Positions 38,313 to 54,930 of a stretch of DNA of 64,000 nucleotides are shown piece after piece (within the stretch, counting starts at the first letter, position 1; each line of letters opens with the position of its first letter). The stretch is taken from the NCBI RefSeq assembly GCF_902148845.1, contig NW_021941230.1:15972441-16036440 (forward strand), read 5' to 3'. The notes beneath the pieces are model-generated. The model was not told the DNA's origin. It made no database searches and was given only the letters and a program-made list of their open reading frames with translations. A program made the translations under genes and the position numbers. Origin of the DNA: Salarias fasciatus (Eukaryota; Chordata; Actinopteri; Blenniiformes; Blenniidae).

Positions 38313-40007
38313 CGCGACCATCATTCTGATCGTTCTGCGCATGCTCCGTGTGATGACGCAATTTTCCAAGATGGCGGCCCGCAGCTCCGCGTTTCGACTC
38401 GTATGGAAACGATGGATTTAACGGCAGTTTTTAGAAGAATTGAATATAATGAAACGAGCGGGTCGACGGGCGCTGGGCAACGCGGACACTTTCAAAGCTG
38501 TAGCGTCAAAGTTAATCGATAAAAACGCCGTTTACTTCCGGGAGACGTCAGTACGTCATGGCCGCCCTCTGTCCAATCAGAACGCTTCACAGGACCCCGG
38601 CGTGTCAGAGGATTTTCCACATGATTTTTCCCCCAAACCAATTCCAAATTAAAAACACCATCTAACCACACTCACTGCAGGAGTTCTCCCAGAGCTCAGT
38701 CACATTATATGTTTGGATAAATTCAATAAAGTCAAAATCATTCTTCCTGTTCTCCTTTGAGGCACAACTGCTCGTCACAGTGTGCCGCCGCCCCGACTGC
38801 TCTGCCGCTTTCAGAACTATTTGCCTTCATGGGGATAAAGTGGATTACAGACAGCCTCACGGGCCAAAATCTTTGTCATTTGTGGATTGAATATTGCAGT
38901 GGAAAGTATCGTAAAATGCTCCGAACATCATGTAAAGGCCAAAGGAAAATACACTCCATCTATAAAAGCCCTGATGAAGTCATGTACTCTCACACTGGGC
39001 CTCCAGGCAGTTTTATATTCAGCCATAAACCCAGAGTGAGAGGCTTTTGTTTGTTGTAGAATAAAACTAAATGTGAAGTAAAACTACAAGAAGAAAATTA
39101 CTTCTTTCTATTCAAGCTTGAACTTGAACTTGTTGAAATAAGAGCTGCCGCTTTCCTCCACCAGGAAACAGAAACGTTCTGGAACAGGAAGCAGTTTTCT
39201 CACTCCATTGATCCTGCTGCATCGTGCATTTTCTCATTTCACAAACTATTCGGTTCTGCAGGAATTAGGTCATATAATCAGCTCCTAACGCTGAAGGGCA
39301 TGCAGGGGGCGCAGCCAGCCGAGGGCCTTCATGCTCAGTCCGATCAATAATCTGTGCATCAAAAGTCACATTTAGAGAACATGATTTTATATTCAAATTT
39401 CCAGTTTGCACTGATAAAATTGACAAGTGTCACCAAGTCATTCAGATTAATAACACAAGTTTATATAAATTAATTAAAAAAATATTTGACTACTGAGGTA
39501 AAATATGAAACAAATGTGATATTTTCTTTTTCTTCGAACAACAAAAAAGCCATCATGAGAGCAGCTTCACTGAGTTGCAGTCCCGCAGATAAGAAAATGA
39601 TCATGTTCTTTCCTCAGTGTGTGTGTGTGTGTGTGTGCGCGTGTGTGCAGACACACAAAAAAGTCTCCAATAATCCAGCAGAGTATTTTTTTTCTTGCAT
39701 GCCTGCACACATTCCTGCAGTCTGCCCGCTGACCAATCAGAGACGAGCGTGCAGATGAGGTGGGCGTGTCCCCGAGTCTCTCTGCCCTGAACTGGAGTAC
39801 AGGGTCTGAATGGAGAGTAGAGTAGAATAAAATAGAACAGAGTAGAGTGCCCCCACATAAAAAGGACGGGTGGGGTTGGATATGAAGCCGTGAGGCGGGG
39901 GGAGAGGGGAAAGTCTGCAGAAGTGTCTTGGTTTATGCTTCAGCTGGGATGAGAACAGAATCCCAGCGACTGGAGGAACTGTCCTCCGTTGACCTCGTTT
40001 CACACAG

Positions 40008-40052
<45 letters not shown>

Positions 40053-41825
40053 CCTCCCAGCAGAAAAAGTCAAACTTTCTCACATTTCAGCTCAGTTGTG
40101 AAACTTGTACTTCTCCCATTTCTCATTGAATGTGATGAAGACGCTTTAAAGAAAACAGCAGAGCAAATGAAGCATATAAGATTGAGATAACTTATTTAAA
40201 ATCAGGCTAAAACTTTGCAGCTTTTGCACAGATCTGTTCAGATCTGCATCCAGCTGAGAGGTTAAGATGGGTTTTGTTCTCTGGGTATTGGATCACACCA
40301 ACAATTCACCAAACCCATGGAATATGAACCCATGATGAGAGACAGGTGATCTCTTCCAGCCCCTCTGGTGTTTTCCTGAGGATTTACTGGAGCTGTGTGC
40401 AGAGCTCAGGTCTCGGCAGGTTGAAAGCTGCACTTACGACCGCAGAGTCAATGTGGGACTGACCAGCAGCAGAGCAAGTCAAGGTACGGTCACATTTCAA
40501 GAAGAAATGCAAAGAATGCAGGAATACATCCAGAGAAATCCCTCATCTAGCTAACCTAGATGACTCCTGTGAAGATGGTTGGAGATGGAAGATTCACAAA
40601 ATCTGATTTCTAGAAATAATGAATAAAAAAAATCTTCAAATAAAAGTAAATAATAAATAGAAAGCCAGTCTGATGAAGACAGACAGCTCTCCGTCTTTTT
40701 CTGTTACACCAGCAGCTCCCTGCTGAGAACACCAGGGCACACTGTGTGCTGGAGGAGGTAAACAAAGGGCAGGCGAAGAGGCGTGTGTGTGCGTGTGTGT
40801 GTGTGTGTGTTGTGTGAACTGCACCACAATGCCCACATCGCATCGTAGCATTTTTTTTTCCCCCCCGATTACAGTAGAAATCATCACATCAAGGGAAACT
40901 CCTGGTGCTTCAGAGGAGCCTGTCTGAGCGAGTAATGAACTAAAAACCCGAGTTCATTCAAATCAAGCAACTTTCAGAAGAATCCTCTGTCAAACTGAAA
41001 AAAATTAGATGAACACTAAACTGACTTTTTAGAGTCTGTCACAGATTTCTCAGCATCTGCCTTTTCTGTGTGAACTTTACACTTTGGTTGCTGTCCTTTA
41101 CTAAAATATGGCCAATATATGTCGGACCCAGCCAGGCGGCCTCACCGCCAGGCTGACTACTTTATTTAGATCAGGCTGGCTGGAGGGGGGTGAAACCACA
41201 GGCAGACTGCTGGGCTGACTCACCCACCAGAACAGAGGTCTGCCTGCAAACCTGGGCCGAGGGGACGACACAAAGTGGAAAAAACAGACACAAACACACT
41301 AATTCGCTCACACTGTTATTGCGATCCGGGTCCACTGAGCCCGGCGGGACACTTTTCACCGTGGCACCACAGGCATTGTCTCAGGTTTGGATTCGGTCAT
41401 CATAATTAGATTCTACTGGAAATAAACTAAAACAATGATCAGCAAGTAAAAAAAAAAAAAACCTGGAGTGAACCAAGACTGTTTACACATCCAGTTCATT
41501 CTGGATGCAACACTGCTGCTCCAACCAGGAGGAGGAGGAGGAAGACAGACACAACCACGTGCTGGTTTAAACTTAAAGTACATGACACTGAGAGTGGGGA
41601 AATGTGGATGTACACAGGTGTGCTTCAAACAGGGCACTTTTTTTTGGGGGGGGGGGGGGCAGTATTAGTATTAGGCTAGAGTCACAACAAAGCGCATAAG
41701 AGAGGCAGATAACTGTTAACAGTGAAAATGTGGCTCATTTCATCAGCTGATTGGCTGCTGAGGGTTCAGATGCTCCAATTAGAAATCAGTAATTATCAGC
41801 TAATATGAGACCCAATCCCCCCCCC

Positions 41826-41856
<31 letters not shown>

Positions 41857-42179
41857 ACAGTAAAGCAGGTGTGCTGCACACCTTTCTGCTGCGCACACAC
41901 ACACACACGTTCACCAATAAACTCGCCAGCTTGTGAAGATGTGTGCACGCTCGCACGACATGCAAACACGCACGCACAAGGTGAGAGGGCCGGATGTGTG
42001 TCAGGATCTGCACCTGCACCGCCCTCCCGAGGTCCGGCTCCGGGCGGAACAGGCGCAGGAGGTGCGTTTGGTTAAAACTTGCCCAGACAGTGTAAATACA
42101 GACATGTGGAATTTATTATTATTATTATTAACACATTAAATGAAGTCAATAAAGGGGTGTAGAGGCAGAAAGGACTCAC
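38313..42179 (-). other. creb3l1: CREB3L1 intron 1, copy B part
   Basis: Counterpart of 1-3877 with the same microsatellites (TG near 40010-40050, C homopolymer at 41817-41842). No exon is seen. With the single-copy part, intron 1 spans 34648-42179, about 7.5 kb. Confidence 0.7.
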
Positions 42180-42290
42180 CACATTCGTGAGGAAATCTCC
42201 GTCGCTCAGCTCCTCCAGGTCCAACAGGTTGCTCCCTGCAGACGGGTACAGCTTCTCCGCCGTTAGGCTGTCTAAGATAGACTCCATCAT
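42180..42290 (-). CDS. creb3l1: CREB3L1 (OASIS) coding exon 1, copy B
   Basis: Identical in protein to the copy A exon: 37 residues beginning MMESILDSL, phase 0 donor GTG|GTGAGT. Here exons 2 and 3 follow on the same continuous sequence, and the joined N-terminus reads DFLTNVPFSGDQMDDFSSEL. This is the copy to use. The bZIP DNA-binding region, membrane segment and luminal tail are not in the window. Confidence 0.88.
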
Positions 42291-42489
42291 GACTGAGTGT
42301 GTGAGAGTGTGTGTGTGTGTGTGTGTGTGTGTGCAGGGATGGACAGCAGCTCTGTGGACTCAAAGCCTGGATGTGGACTCTGAAAGGTGCGGAGGGCTGC
42401 AGGAGTCCAGCCGGATGTTCACACCGGCCGAGGCGAGCCGAGTCCAGCTGCTGCTCTCATTCACTGACGAGACGGAATTCAGCAGGACC

Positions 42490-42504
42490 CGCACATCCTC
42501 CTCC

Positions 42505-42536
<32 letters not shown>

Positions 42537-42760
42537 CTCCTCCTGCTGCTGCTCCTCCTCCTAATTCCTCTTCTTCTTCTTCTCCTCCTACTTCTTCTTC
42601 TTCTTCTCGCTTCTTTTTCGTGCGGAGGACGCTGCGCTCCATCCAGTCTCTCCGCGCTGGCTCAGCCACGCGCTCATGAATATCCAACAAGACCACGCCC
42701 CTTCGGGGGCGGAGCTAACAGACCACGCCCATAAACAACCCGTTTAAATATTCTCCCAGC
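42490..42760 (-). promoter_or_regulatory. creb3l1: CREB3L1 promoter and 5' UTR, copy B
   Basis: A TCC/TTC tract (about 42497-42610) in the inferred 5' UTR lies downstream of three SP/KLF-type GC or CACCC boxes at 42691-42730. There is no clear TATA element. Confidence 0.45.
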
Positions 42761-44460
42761 CACAATCTTTCATTTTAAGATTTAAATCGATGAGCGGGTG
42801 ATTAACAGGAACAATTAAATACACTTACAATACTGTAAATATTAAAAAACAGAAAAATATGACTGCAATCCTTTTTTAACTTTTATAGAAATTATGATTA
42901 TTACATGATGCATCAGTGATGATATCAATCATTACTCAAATAAAAATGATGAAAACATTTACAAATATTTGTTACCTGTATATGAATTATGGTTATTTCC
43001 ATGAAAACATATTTTAAAGGACTTTTTTATTTGAATTCTGTCTTTAAAACCATTTACATAACTTGACCCTTCTTAAACGTAATCACTTTCCTCTGTTTCA
43101 GTGTGGATAACTGTTTTCTTGAGCTGTTTTAACCCGTTCATTGGAAGTTAGCTGAAGTATGGATACTGGACAGATCTTTTTACATTTACAGTAACAAAAT
43201 TGAAAAAAAAAATACTTATTTTTGATTTATGCCTCTTTATGTAACTGTGCATTGTTAAAGGATTTCTTTTATTGAATTTCCCACACAATTAATAAATTAT
43301 CCATTTCTGTATCTCTCTTCTTGGTGTGACTAAATATATTTTGCAATCGTTGTATTACAATGACAGAGCTGTCTCGTCTTAACTGATCATATTTTATACT
43401 AACTTATCTCGCTTTATTAAAGCTTGGGTTTACACAGGCTCTGTGGATGTTAACAGTAAAGACCGTATTTAAAAATGGTTTGAAAATCTGTAAATAAAGA
43501 CAAATGAATGCCCTGCTCAATTCAAACAAACTTCCTTTTTTTCATCATGTAATTAGAAAGTGTTCAATCAATCACATGTTCAGGGTAGATAAAGAGATTA
43601 AAGACACTTTGCTTGTTACATATATTTTACTATATATAATATTATTTTATGGCCAAATTCTGACCGGGATCCTGAGCCACTGAGTTCAGGGCCTGTTTCA
43701 ATGATCCTGAATGAAAACAGTTCATGAACACACATAAACTCACTTCCAGTGTGTGAAACGAAGAAAGACGAGCGACTGCCTTGATGGGTTTGACACCTCT
43801 AAATCCTGCCTGCAGCAACCACACACACACACACACACAGCTACACACTCACAGGAGCAGTGGAACAGATATTCCTTTGTCTCCTGGGATCCTCCTGCCT
43901 CAGATTATCTCTTGTGGGAGAGTGAGGAGGTATCAGTGGTGCAGAGGAGTGCAGCTGTTAGGTAATCTGGGAGGTTCCACTGAACCGATGCCACAAAAGG
44001 CCGTTTCTGGATGTTTTATTTGTGGGCTGTAATTCCCTTGTGAGGCTGATTAATTAGGACAGTTCTGATTTCTGAACCTGAAGGATCCTGATGAAGGTTT
44101 TCAGAGGATGAAGCGGCTGACGGCTGATCCCGGACTTCGCTCCGGGCTGCTGACTGGGTTGTTGGGTTTAGGGTCATCGGAGGGCGTGGCGGCGGCTCAG
44201 ACCCAGAACTTCCCTCCACAGCCAACAATAGTGATAATAATCGTCATTTTATGCTCCTTTCCCAACAATACTTTGTTATGTAATGATCTCTTCTTACTCT
44301 CCAGGCTGTTTCCCACCTGAGTCCTTATTTTCTGATCCACCATGACCCCCTCCTCCCTCCGTTTCCCCCCCGGTGTCTTCTTCTCTGGCCTCTTTCTGCG
44401 TCCACATATCGATTTACGGAGGTAGCTGTCCCACCCCATGGGACAAAGCATCTTTGTTTA

Positions 44461-44499
<39 letters not shown>

Positions 44500-46940
44500 T
44501 ACACACATCGGTGTTGCGTAACCGTGATGACCTTTCAGTGACGACAGCAACTTCGCTCAAAATCTCACACTTTCAAACTCAGATTTGAACACACTCTGAG
44601 GAGTTCTGACCTCAGCTTCTCGGTCTTTCTGATCACAGATTGATCAGGTGAAGCTCGGCCTGAAATCAGCCTGATTTTCCACCTGTGGCTGAGTTTGCAG
44701 ACAGATCTGTGTCGGCGGAGGAGTCAGAGACTCTGTGTTCGAACCGGCCTTGAATTTCTTCAAACTTTGAACGAGCCCAGGCTGTTTGTGCGTCTGAGTG
44801 GCCGGGCGCCGTGATTGGCTGCCCGGCTCCTGATGCCTGCCGCGGGGAGCTGCCGATTGGCCGCCGCTGTCACGATGCCGGCGTGAGTCATCCTCTATTC
44901 TGGGCGTGCGGCGCCGACATGGGGTCGCGACCTTTCGTCTCTGTGGTGACCACTGTAGTGTCATCACGCTTCCTGCCCGCCCCCCTCCGCTGACCGCCGG
45001 CCTCCATCATCCACCCAGGCTCGACCGTCTCCGTCATGTTTCCTCCCACGCCGCAGTGACACCGGATCACCAACAGCAAATCAGGCATCAGTATCAATTA
45101 CTGCTGTTTCACAACCAGCAGCAGGTCGGCGATGGAACAAGGACTGTCTGAACTACAATCACTAAAAGACGCCGCCTTCACCGTCTCATGCAATGATAAA
45201 TGATCCCAGACTGCTTGAGTTAGGCCTGAGATTTATCTCAACCAACGGGACATTTTCACTCATTGTTTCTGATTCAGAGCGTATTTCGGTGCCATGTTGA
45301 CACAGAAATATAGGTTTTAGTTCACAGTGAAGCCAAACAGTCATTATGCTCCGGTTTATCCCTCATAAATCCCCATAAAAGATCCAACGAGTCGCTTTCC
45401 CCTGCGCCGTTCCACCGCCGACAATTAAAACTACATTATTAAAAAGTCATCGCAGACAGTTGACTCGACCGAACGGACGAAGCTAAAAATAACAGAGAAA
45501 TTCGGGCTCAAAAGCAAAATGCGGAGCAGGACTTATTTTTACCCTCGGGGCTCTTTTAAAAGGCCTGTGGGGTTGTGTGGGTGGCTGCTTGGTGGTAGCT
45601 GGGTGGAGCAGTGGATGGGATAATAAATGGTCACAGGGTGGACACAGTGGAGCAGTGGAGCGATGGAGATCCAGGCCTCCGGTTTGCCATGATTCCTGCA
45701 GATAAAACCGGCTGAAGGAGTTTTTCCCTCCCCGTTACTCTTCATCTCGCTTTCTGTATTTTCTACTGTGTTCCTCTTTTTCCCCTCCTTCTCCGTCGGC
45801 GGCTTTTCCCTCAAGGCAGAGTTCAGAAGTTCAGGGAAGAGCGGAGAGGCTGTTCCGGCAGTCAGGTTCATTCTTCACTCAGTGTTTTAACGTCGACACC
45901 GAACAGGCCGGACCCTGATGAGCTCCACCGTCTTCACAGTCAGGAAAGATTCGCCATCTGAACATTGTTCCGACTGAGAGCAAAGCTGTTTAATCAGAAA
46001 CTCTGCTTGAACAGGGGGAACTTTATTTAACAAGCCACGTGACTGCACTGCCCCCTACTGGAGGAAGCATCATCTAACAACCCAACAACAACCTGGGTGT
46101 CCAGCTTAAAAACAGTTTAAAAACTTTTACTTCAAAAGATGCTTGAAGAAAACAGTCATGATTTAATTCCATTGATGTCAGTGTTGCTCTGGACAGAAGC
46201 GACTCATCACTGCCTCCTACTGTGGAAAAGTGGTACTGCTTTAATTTCACACAGTGCCTTTAAATAAATGCTGGATTTTTGCATCTTGTGTGAATCTATC
46301 AGGATTTTCAGTGCAGCCGGGACATCATGTGTCCTCTGTCTCCTCCGAATAACCTCATCCCGACTCGTTAAACCGTCTGCTGACTTTTAAAGGCTTCTGA
46401 TCCACCGAGGTGATTGAAACCGGCTGCAAACCGCCGCATCCCTCTCAGTCCACAACTCAAATTCTCCCAAATCTGTGAAAAGTCACTGGACTGCACGCAT
46501 GTGTTGTGCGCTCCACCACTTTATTTTTTGTGTTTAGTGAGTCTCCAGAGAAATGTCGCCTGGAACGTGAGTCCCTCTGGTCACTAACTCAGTCCTCATC
46601 GCGTCCAGAGAGGCAGAAGTTTCAGATCTGAGGAAAACAACGACTGAAACAGGCTTAAAGCTGAAAACTAAAGTTCAGAAATCGTTTGAGAGAGAAGGAG
46701 TAACACGACACTGCCACCTGATGGATGGCAGAGGTATTACCTCAAGGTCAAGGCGTCTGAACTCGTCTCCCTTCAAGGAAATTTGTTTTGGACAAGCTTA
46801 AGTGTTTGGCAGTCTGTCTTTAAAACATGCTCACGTGTTTACTGACGACGGCCGCAGTGAAAGAACACGAGAAGAGAACAGAAGACGTCGTTTTCTGGAA
46901 GGGGAACCAGTGGAGCGGCCGGCCGGTCGGTTGGCGGCGG
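42761..46940. other. Intergenic DNA, CREB3L1 to GTPase, copy B
   Basis: Counterpart of 4451-8642; no convincing exon. The GC-rich patch with CCAAT-like ATTGG motifs and TGAGTCA is at about 44800-45020. A TTTATT at about 46521 is a candidate polyadenylation signal for the GTPase gene. Confidence 0.5.
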
Positions 46941-48835
46941 TCACCACTGCATGGTCTTGGACCGGGTCAGTTTCTTGGTCAGAGCGTGGCGGACAGTCAG
47001 CATGTAGGAGCGGCGGTCCGGCAGGGGGCGCTGCTGGTCCAGCACCAGCCTGTCACACAGTGGGGGGGGGGGGGGGTCGAACTCATCACCGGGGCGCCAC
47101 AGTTTGACCAACGGTGGCCGGCTGGCTCTCACGGCCGATACACACCTGATGAGCTGAAGCACCGCAGCCTCCACGGCCAGCGCGGCCTCGGCCACGGACA
47201 GCTCCCTGAAGCCACACCTGGACAGTCGAACACAGCGGCGTCACCGACGCGCTCAGGGCCACGTGCACGAGATTCAGCCAGACCGAAGGACACTCGCCTT
47301 AAATCCTTCGCCAGCCGCTGTCCTTCCTCCGTCGTCACCTCCCTGCCGATTTCCAAATCCGCCTTGTTGGCTACCAGCACTGTGGGAACCACTGACACAC
47401 ACACACACACACACACGCAGTTAACAGGTTATCCTGTCAACACACAACCTACAGAGTGCGAGACAGTCCGCCAAACATGGACTGTGCGAAACGGTGAGAA
47501 TAGACAGACGTGACGCCGAGGCAGAGCAGAGCGGCGGACAGTCAAACAGCCAGTTCCTGTGGAGATCATGCAGGCGGCTGCAGGGTTTTCAGGACGCTCA
47601 CTGAGGTTAAAGCATCCTGAAATGTCCAGAAACTGGAGGACACTGTCAGGGTGATCGGACGTCTCAGAGAGCTGCGGGCAGATCAGCACTGCTTTTCTTT
47701 AAATCAATACATCACTCTTTATTTCTGCAACACTAATCCGTCCTCCAGTCGTCTCGTGGCCTGAAGCGCAGCTTCCTTCAGCGGCGTGTGAGCGATGGTC
47801 TCACCCAGGCTCTGTTTGGTCTGGTCGATGAGCGTCTTGAGTCGCGGGACCTCCGTGAAGCTGCAGCGCTGCGTGATGGAGTAGAGCAGCAGGAAGCCGT
47901 CGGCCCAGCGGATGGAGGCCTCCAGCGAAGCCGCCGAGCTCTCCTGAGGGGCGACAGCTCGGTCACGCTGCGTCTGTCGCCCGTCCCGCGCGTCTCGCCG
48001 AGCTCACCTTCCAAGCAACGTCCAAGATCTCCAGATCCACAGACTCCTGGTCCACCGTGCGGCTGCACCTGTAGGTCACGTCTGCAGAGAAGCACAGCGA
48101 CGCGGCGCTCTCAGCTGCGCCCGCCAGCGGGACGAACGGGGTCGGCGGACCTACCCTTCTTGCGGTCGTACTCTCCGATGAAGCGTTTGGTTACGAAGCG
48201 GACGCACAGGGCTGGAGACACAAAGCAGAGACAGGCAGTGAAGAAGTCTCTCGTGCTCTCACATTAACGGGCTGAGTTACAGGCCTGCATCCTCTCTGCT
48301 GCAGCAAACGCTGGCCCGAGGCCCGGCGTGGGGCCTGCAGCTCACTTCTCCTCAGAGCTGCCCGCTGTGTTTAAATGCAGGCTGCTTCTCCTGTGTCTGG
48401 CTGGAAGGAGCCTGCAGAGCTCGTGTTTGTTTGACTTGCTGAAGGGCTGGCTGTATTTTAGTGAGGTATAATAAAAGTTCACTGCCTGAGCTGCCGTCGC
48501 AGCCTCTACAAAAGCAAAAACCCAGTTTTCATTCAGGCGTTCTGTCTACGTGTGGCCCAGCAGACAGAGGCGGCAGTCCGCCGTCCTCTCCTCCGGGAAT
48601 CTTCTCCTGAGGCGCCTCACTCCTCCGGTCTTGTGTGTGGTTTCCATTTTTAGCAGAAACCCTTCAAACTGTGTCCGAGACTAAACTTGACCTCTTTCGC
48701 TCACCGGTGATCGGCCCGGTTACACAACCCGCCACCCAGCGCACTCCTCGTTTTTCCACTCACTCCCCAGGGCTGCACTTCACCTGTCTTTCCAGTGTTG
48801 TGCGCTCCCAGCACCAGCAGCTTCAGAGGGACCAT
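46941..48835 (-). CDS. RERG/RERGL-like small GTPase, six exons, copy B
   Basis: Ras-superfamily protein of 230 residues. Exons are 48784-48835, 48155-48211, 48008-48081, 47805-47943, 47298-47391 and 46941-47217; all phases fit. The protein starts MVPLKLLVLGAHNTGKT, with P-loop GAHNTGKT, then ALCVRFVTKRFIGEYDRK. The G4 motif NKAD lies in LVANKADLEIGREVTTEEG. The usual G3 DTAGQ is replaced by LEILDVAWK, and the G5 region reads ELSVAEAALAVE; both resemble human RERGL (LEIYDPC, ELSAAEQSLEVE). The C-terminus is basic (LTKKLTRSKTMQW) without a CAAX box, as in RERG proteins, so no prenylation is expected. With no catalytic Gln, GTP hydrolysis may be weak; that is inference. RASL11/12 are less similar. 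A G15 run codes for proline within the last exon. Confidence 0.8.
47393..47417. repeat. CA/TG repeat at a splice acceptor, copy B
   Basis: Eleven CA units on the plus strand, so the pre-mRNA has a UG repeat running straight into the CAG acceptor of GTPase exon 5, in place of a pyrimidine tract. Confidence 0.85.
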
Positions 48836-49951
48836 TTTCCTGCTTGTTAGGCTCCTTCCTCCTTCATGAAAGCCCTGCAGGAGGGGTGGGGGGCAAAAAG
48901 AGCGTTCCTAACAAGCTCATCTGAAAGTTTCCCCCAACAGGATATGGAGTGAGAAGAACAGCTAATGCAAGAATGCCTGAATCTAAACATTTAATAAAAC
49001 ACTTCTTCTGCGGCTCAGGCTCGTTGTCGCTCGTGCGTCAATTTCAAAAAGCTCAGAATCAGTTCTATTGGTCATAATATCAGACTTAGACCGGTTAGAC
49101 TGCTAAATTCAATCATCGCCGCAGCACCAAACACCAGTTTTGACATCAAATGTTAAAAAAAAAACACACTGTACCTTCTAGGTGAAGTTCAGATGTGGAG
49201 ATGTTCATTACAGACCGGCGTGTTCGGCGACTGACACTGAGCAGGCTGCAAACCGAGGGATGGGACAGTCCTCTGTTTGTGTTTGGGTAGAAGACCAACC
49301 TCTCTCTCTTCCTTCCCTCCCTCCCTCCTTCTCTCTCTCTCTCCCTAAGGGGATAAAATAACACGAAACTCATTTTACTCTGGAAACCGAGTCTAACTTC
49401 ATGTGCAGATCTCACTCAGGAGACTCACACACTCTTATCTTGAACATCTCCTACACTGGAACATGTTATCGGTCCCTTTAGTGACACTCGGTGCATTTAG
49501 ACAGAGTTAAAAAACACAGCAGGAGTTCTGAACGCATCCGAAGCGAGTTTTTAAATCCTGTTTATCATAACGCAGGGCGGCCGGGACGCTCTCTGCTGAA
49601 CCGCGCATGCTTCAGCAGCGCAGGCACAACTTCACGGACACAGCTTGGCAAACGGCCCGCGGGGAGCTTGCGGTTTGTTTTCCAGGTTTTGATTCAAGGC
49701 GTCGGCCGTGAACACAAAGCGCGACAAGTGGTGATGGAGAGGAGGCGGACATGACCAAAGAAAGGAAGGCTGGGAGGGTTTCAGCGTCTCCCCTCCGCTG
49801 CGAACGCTTCCGGCTGAGCTCTGATGAAAACACGAGGCTGATTATCAACCAGCAGATCTGAACCTTCGTCGCTCTTTTACTGAAACGTAAAACCGTGGAA
49901 CACGAAGCAAGAAGACGAGGACCAAATGGAACAAAGTGACTTTTGTAGGAG
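48836..49951. other. Intergenic DNA, GTPase promoter side, copy B
   Basis: Counterpart of 10539-11655: 1.1 kb holding the inferred GTPase promoter, a CT-rich tract near 49301-49345, and no visible gene. Confidence 0.45.
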
Positions 49952-49957
49952 TTTATT
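49952..49957 (-). terminator. ndufs1: NDUFS1 polyadenylation signal, copy B
   Basis: AATAAA on the minus strand, 152 bases past the stop codon. Confidence 0.6.
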
Positions 49958-50109
49958 TATATTTTGTACGTTCTTCAGCATCATTCAACAAAGCTCGCTC
50001 ACGGGAGTGAAAACGATTTACAACAAGCATCGAGGACAGGTTTAAATTAAAGAGCAACACCAAGTCTGTCGGGGGGGAGGCGTGAGGGTGTTTTCAGAGG
50101 AGGAGGGGC

Positions 50110-53909
<3,800 letters not shown>

Positions 53910-54835
53910 GATGCTGTGGATGGAGCCATACGAGATAAATGTGCTAATTTCAAGAACTCAGCACGAACAAATACTCTACAACCTGAACATTTGGTGCACA
54001 ACAAATACAAATACAACAGAAAAGCACATCAGAAAAGAACAAACAAACAGAGGTTTTAAAAACACACCTCCAATGACTGCTTGCTCTAGAGATTCCTGAT
54101 TGAGTACCTCAGTTATCTTATTACTTAATACACTTTTCATGACCTACATATTTACGGATTAATTCAAAGATCCTACTTCTTTATTCACGATTAACAAATT
54201 TATGAAGAAATCCACCATATTGCTGCACTGCTAACTGAATCTTTAAAAACTGAGACACATTTATCCCCAAAAGGTTTTGTGTTTCATTTAAGGTCATATT
54301 ATGAACCTTAAATGACTCCTCAGCAGTCATCAGGTCAGCTCCTCAGTGCACAAACACTCAACACACAGTGAACTGGGTTACTTTTAGGCTTCACCTGTAA
54401 AGGACTTCACATTAGGATATTTATCCTCAAGGATGACAGATTCATCAAGTCCAAGCAGAGTTCAACACTCAATACCTGAGTATATAACCACAACCTGCTC
54501 AGCCGGTGTTACGTATCGTAGCTGTCACTGTCAACAACAACAAACACTGCAGCGCCCTAAATACGTCCCGAGAATATTACACAGATATGACACGGAGACT
54601 AACTCAATAACAAGAGTTAATAAATGTTTAATAATTAGATAAAATACGCGCACCTTCCAGTGGGGGCTCCTTGCTGGCAGGCTAACAGTTAGCTAGTCAA
54701 GGACACGGAGGCGGCATGTTGTTAGAGGGTACGTGACGCCGTAAGGTCAAAAACGGACGTTTCCGTTCACGGAACCGAATAAAGCAGACAGAATCAAGTA
54801 TTTTCATTAACGCACGATGTGTAGTGGGTGCTTAC
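53910..54835 (-). other. ndufs1: NDUFS1 intron 1, copy B
   Basis: AT-rich intron between the non-coding exon and the start-codon exon (acceptor CCACAG|CATCATG at 53913). No RNA gene is seen. Confidence 0.55.
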
Positions 54836-54930
54836 CTTTCGCTATTTGGCCTTCTGGACCAGAACAGCGCTGAACTTAGAAGTGAGAGGCTATGGCGTTA
54901 GCGGAAATCACTTTGTCCCACTTCCGGTTT
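54836..54930 (-). promoter_or_regulatory. ndufs1: NDUFS1 non-coding first exon and promoter, copy B
   Basis: Donor AAAG|GTAAGC at 54836/54835 ends the inferred 5' UTR exon. CACTTCCGGT at 54919-54928 is an ETS/NRF-2 type site near the likely start of transcription. There is no TATA box, as usual for housekeeping respiratory genes. Confidence 0.5.
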
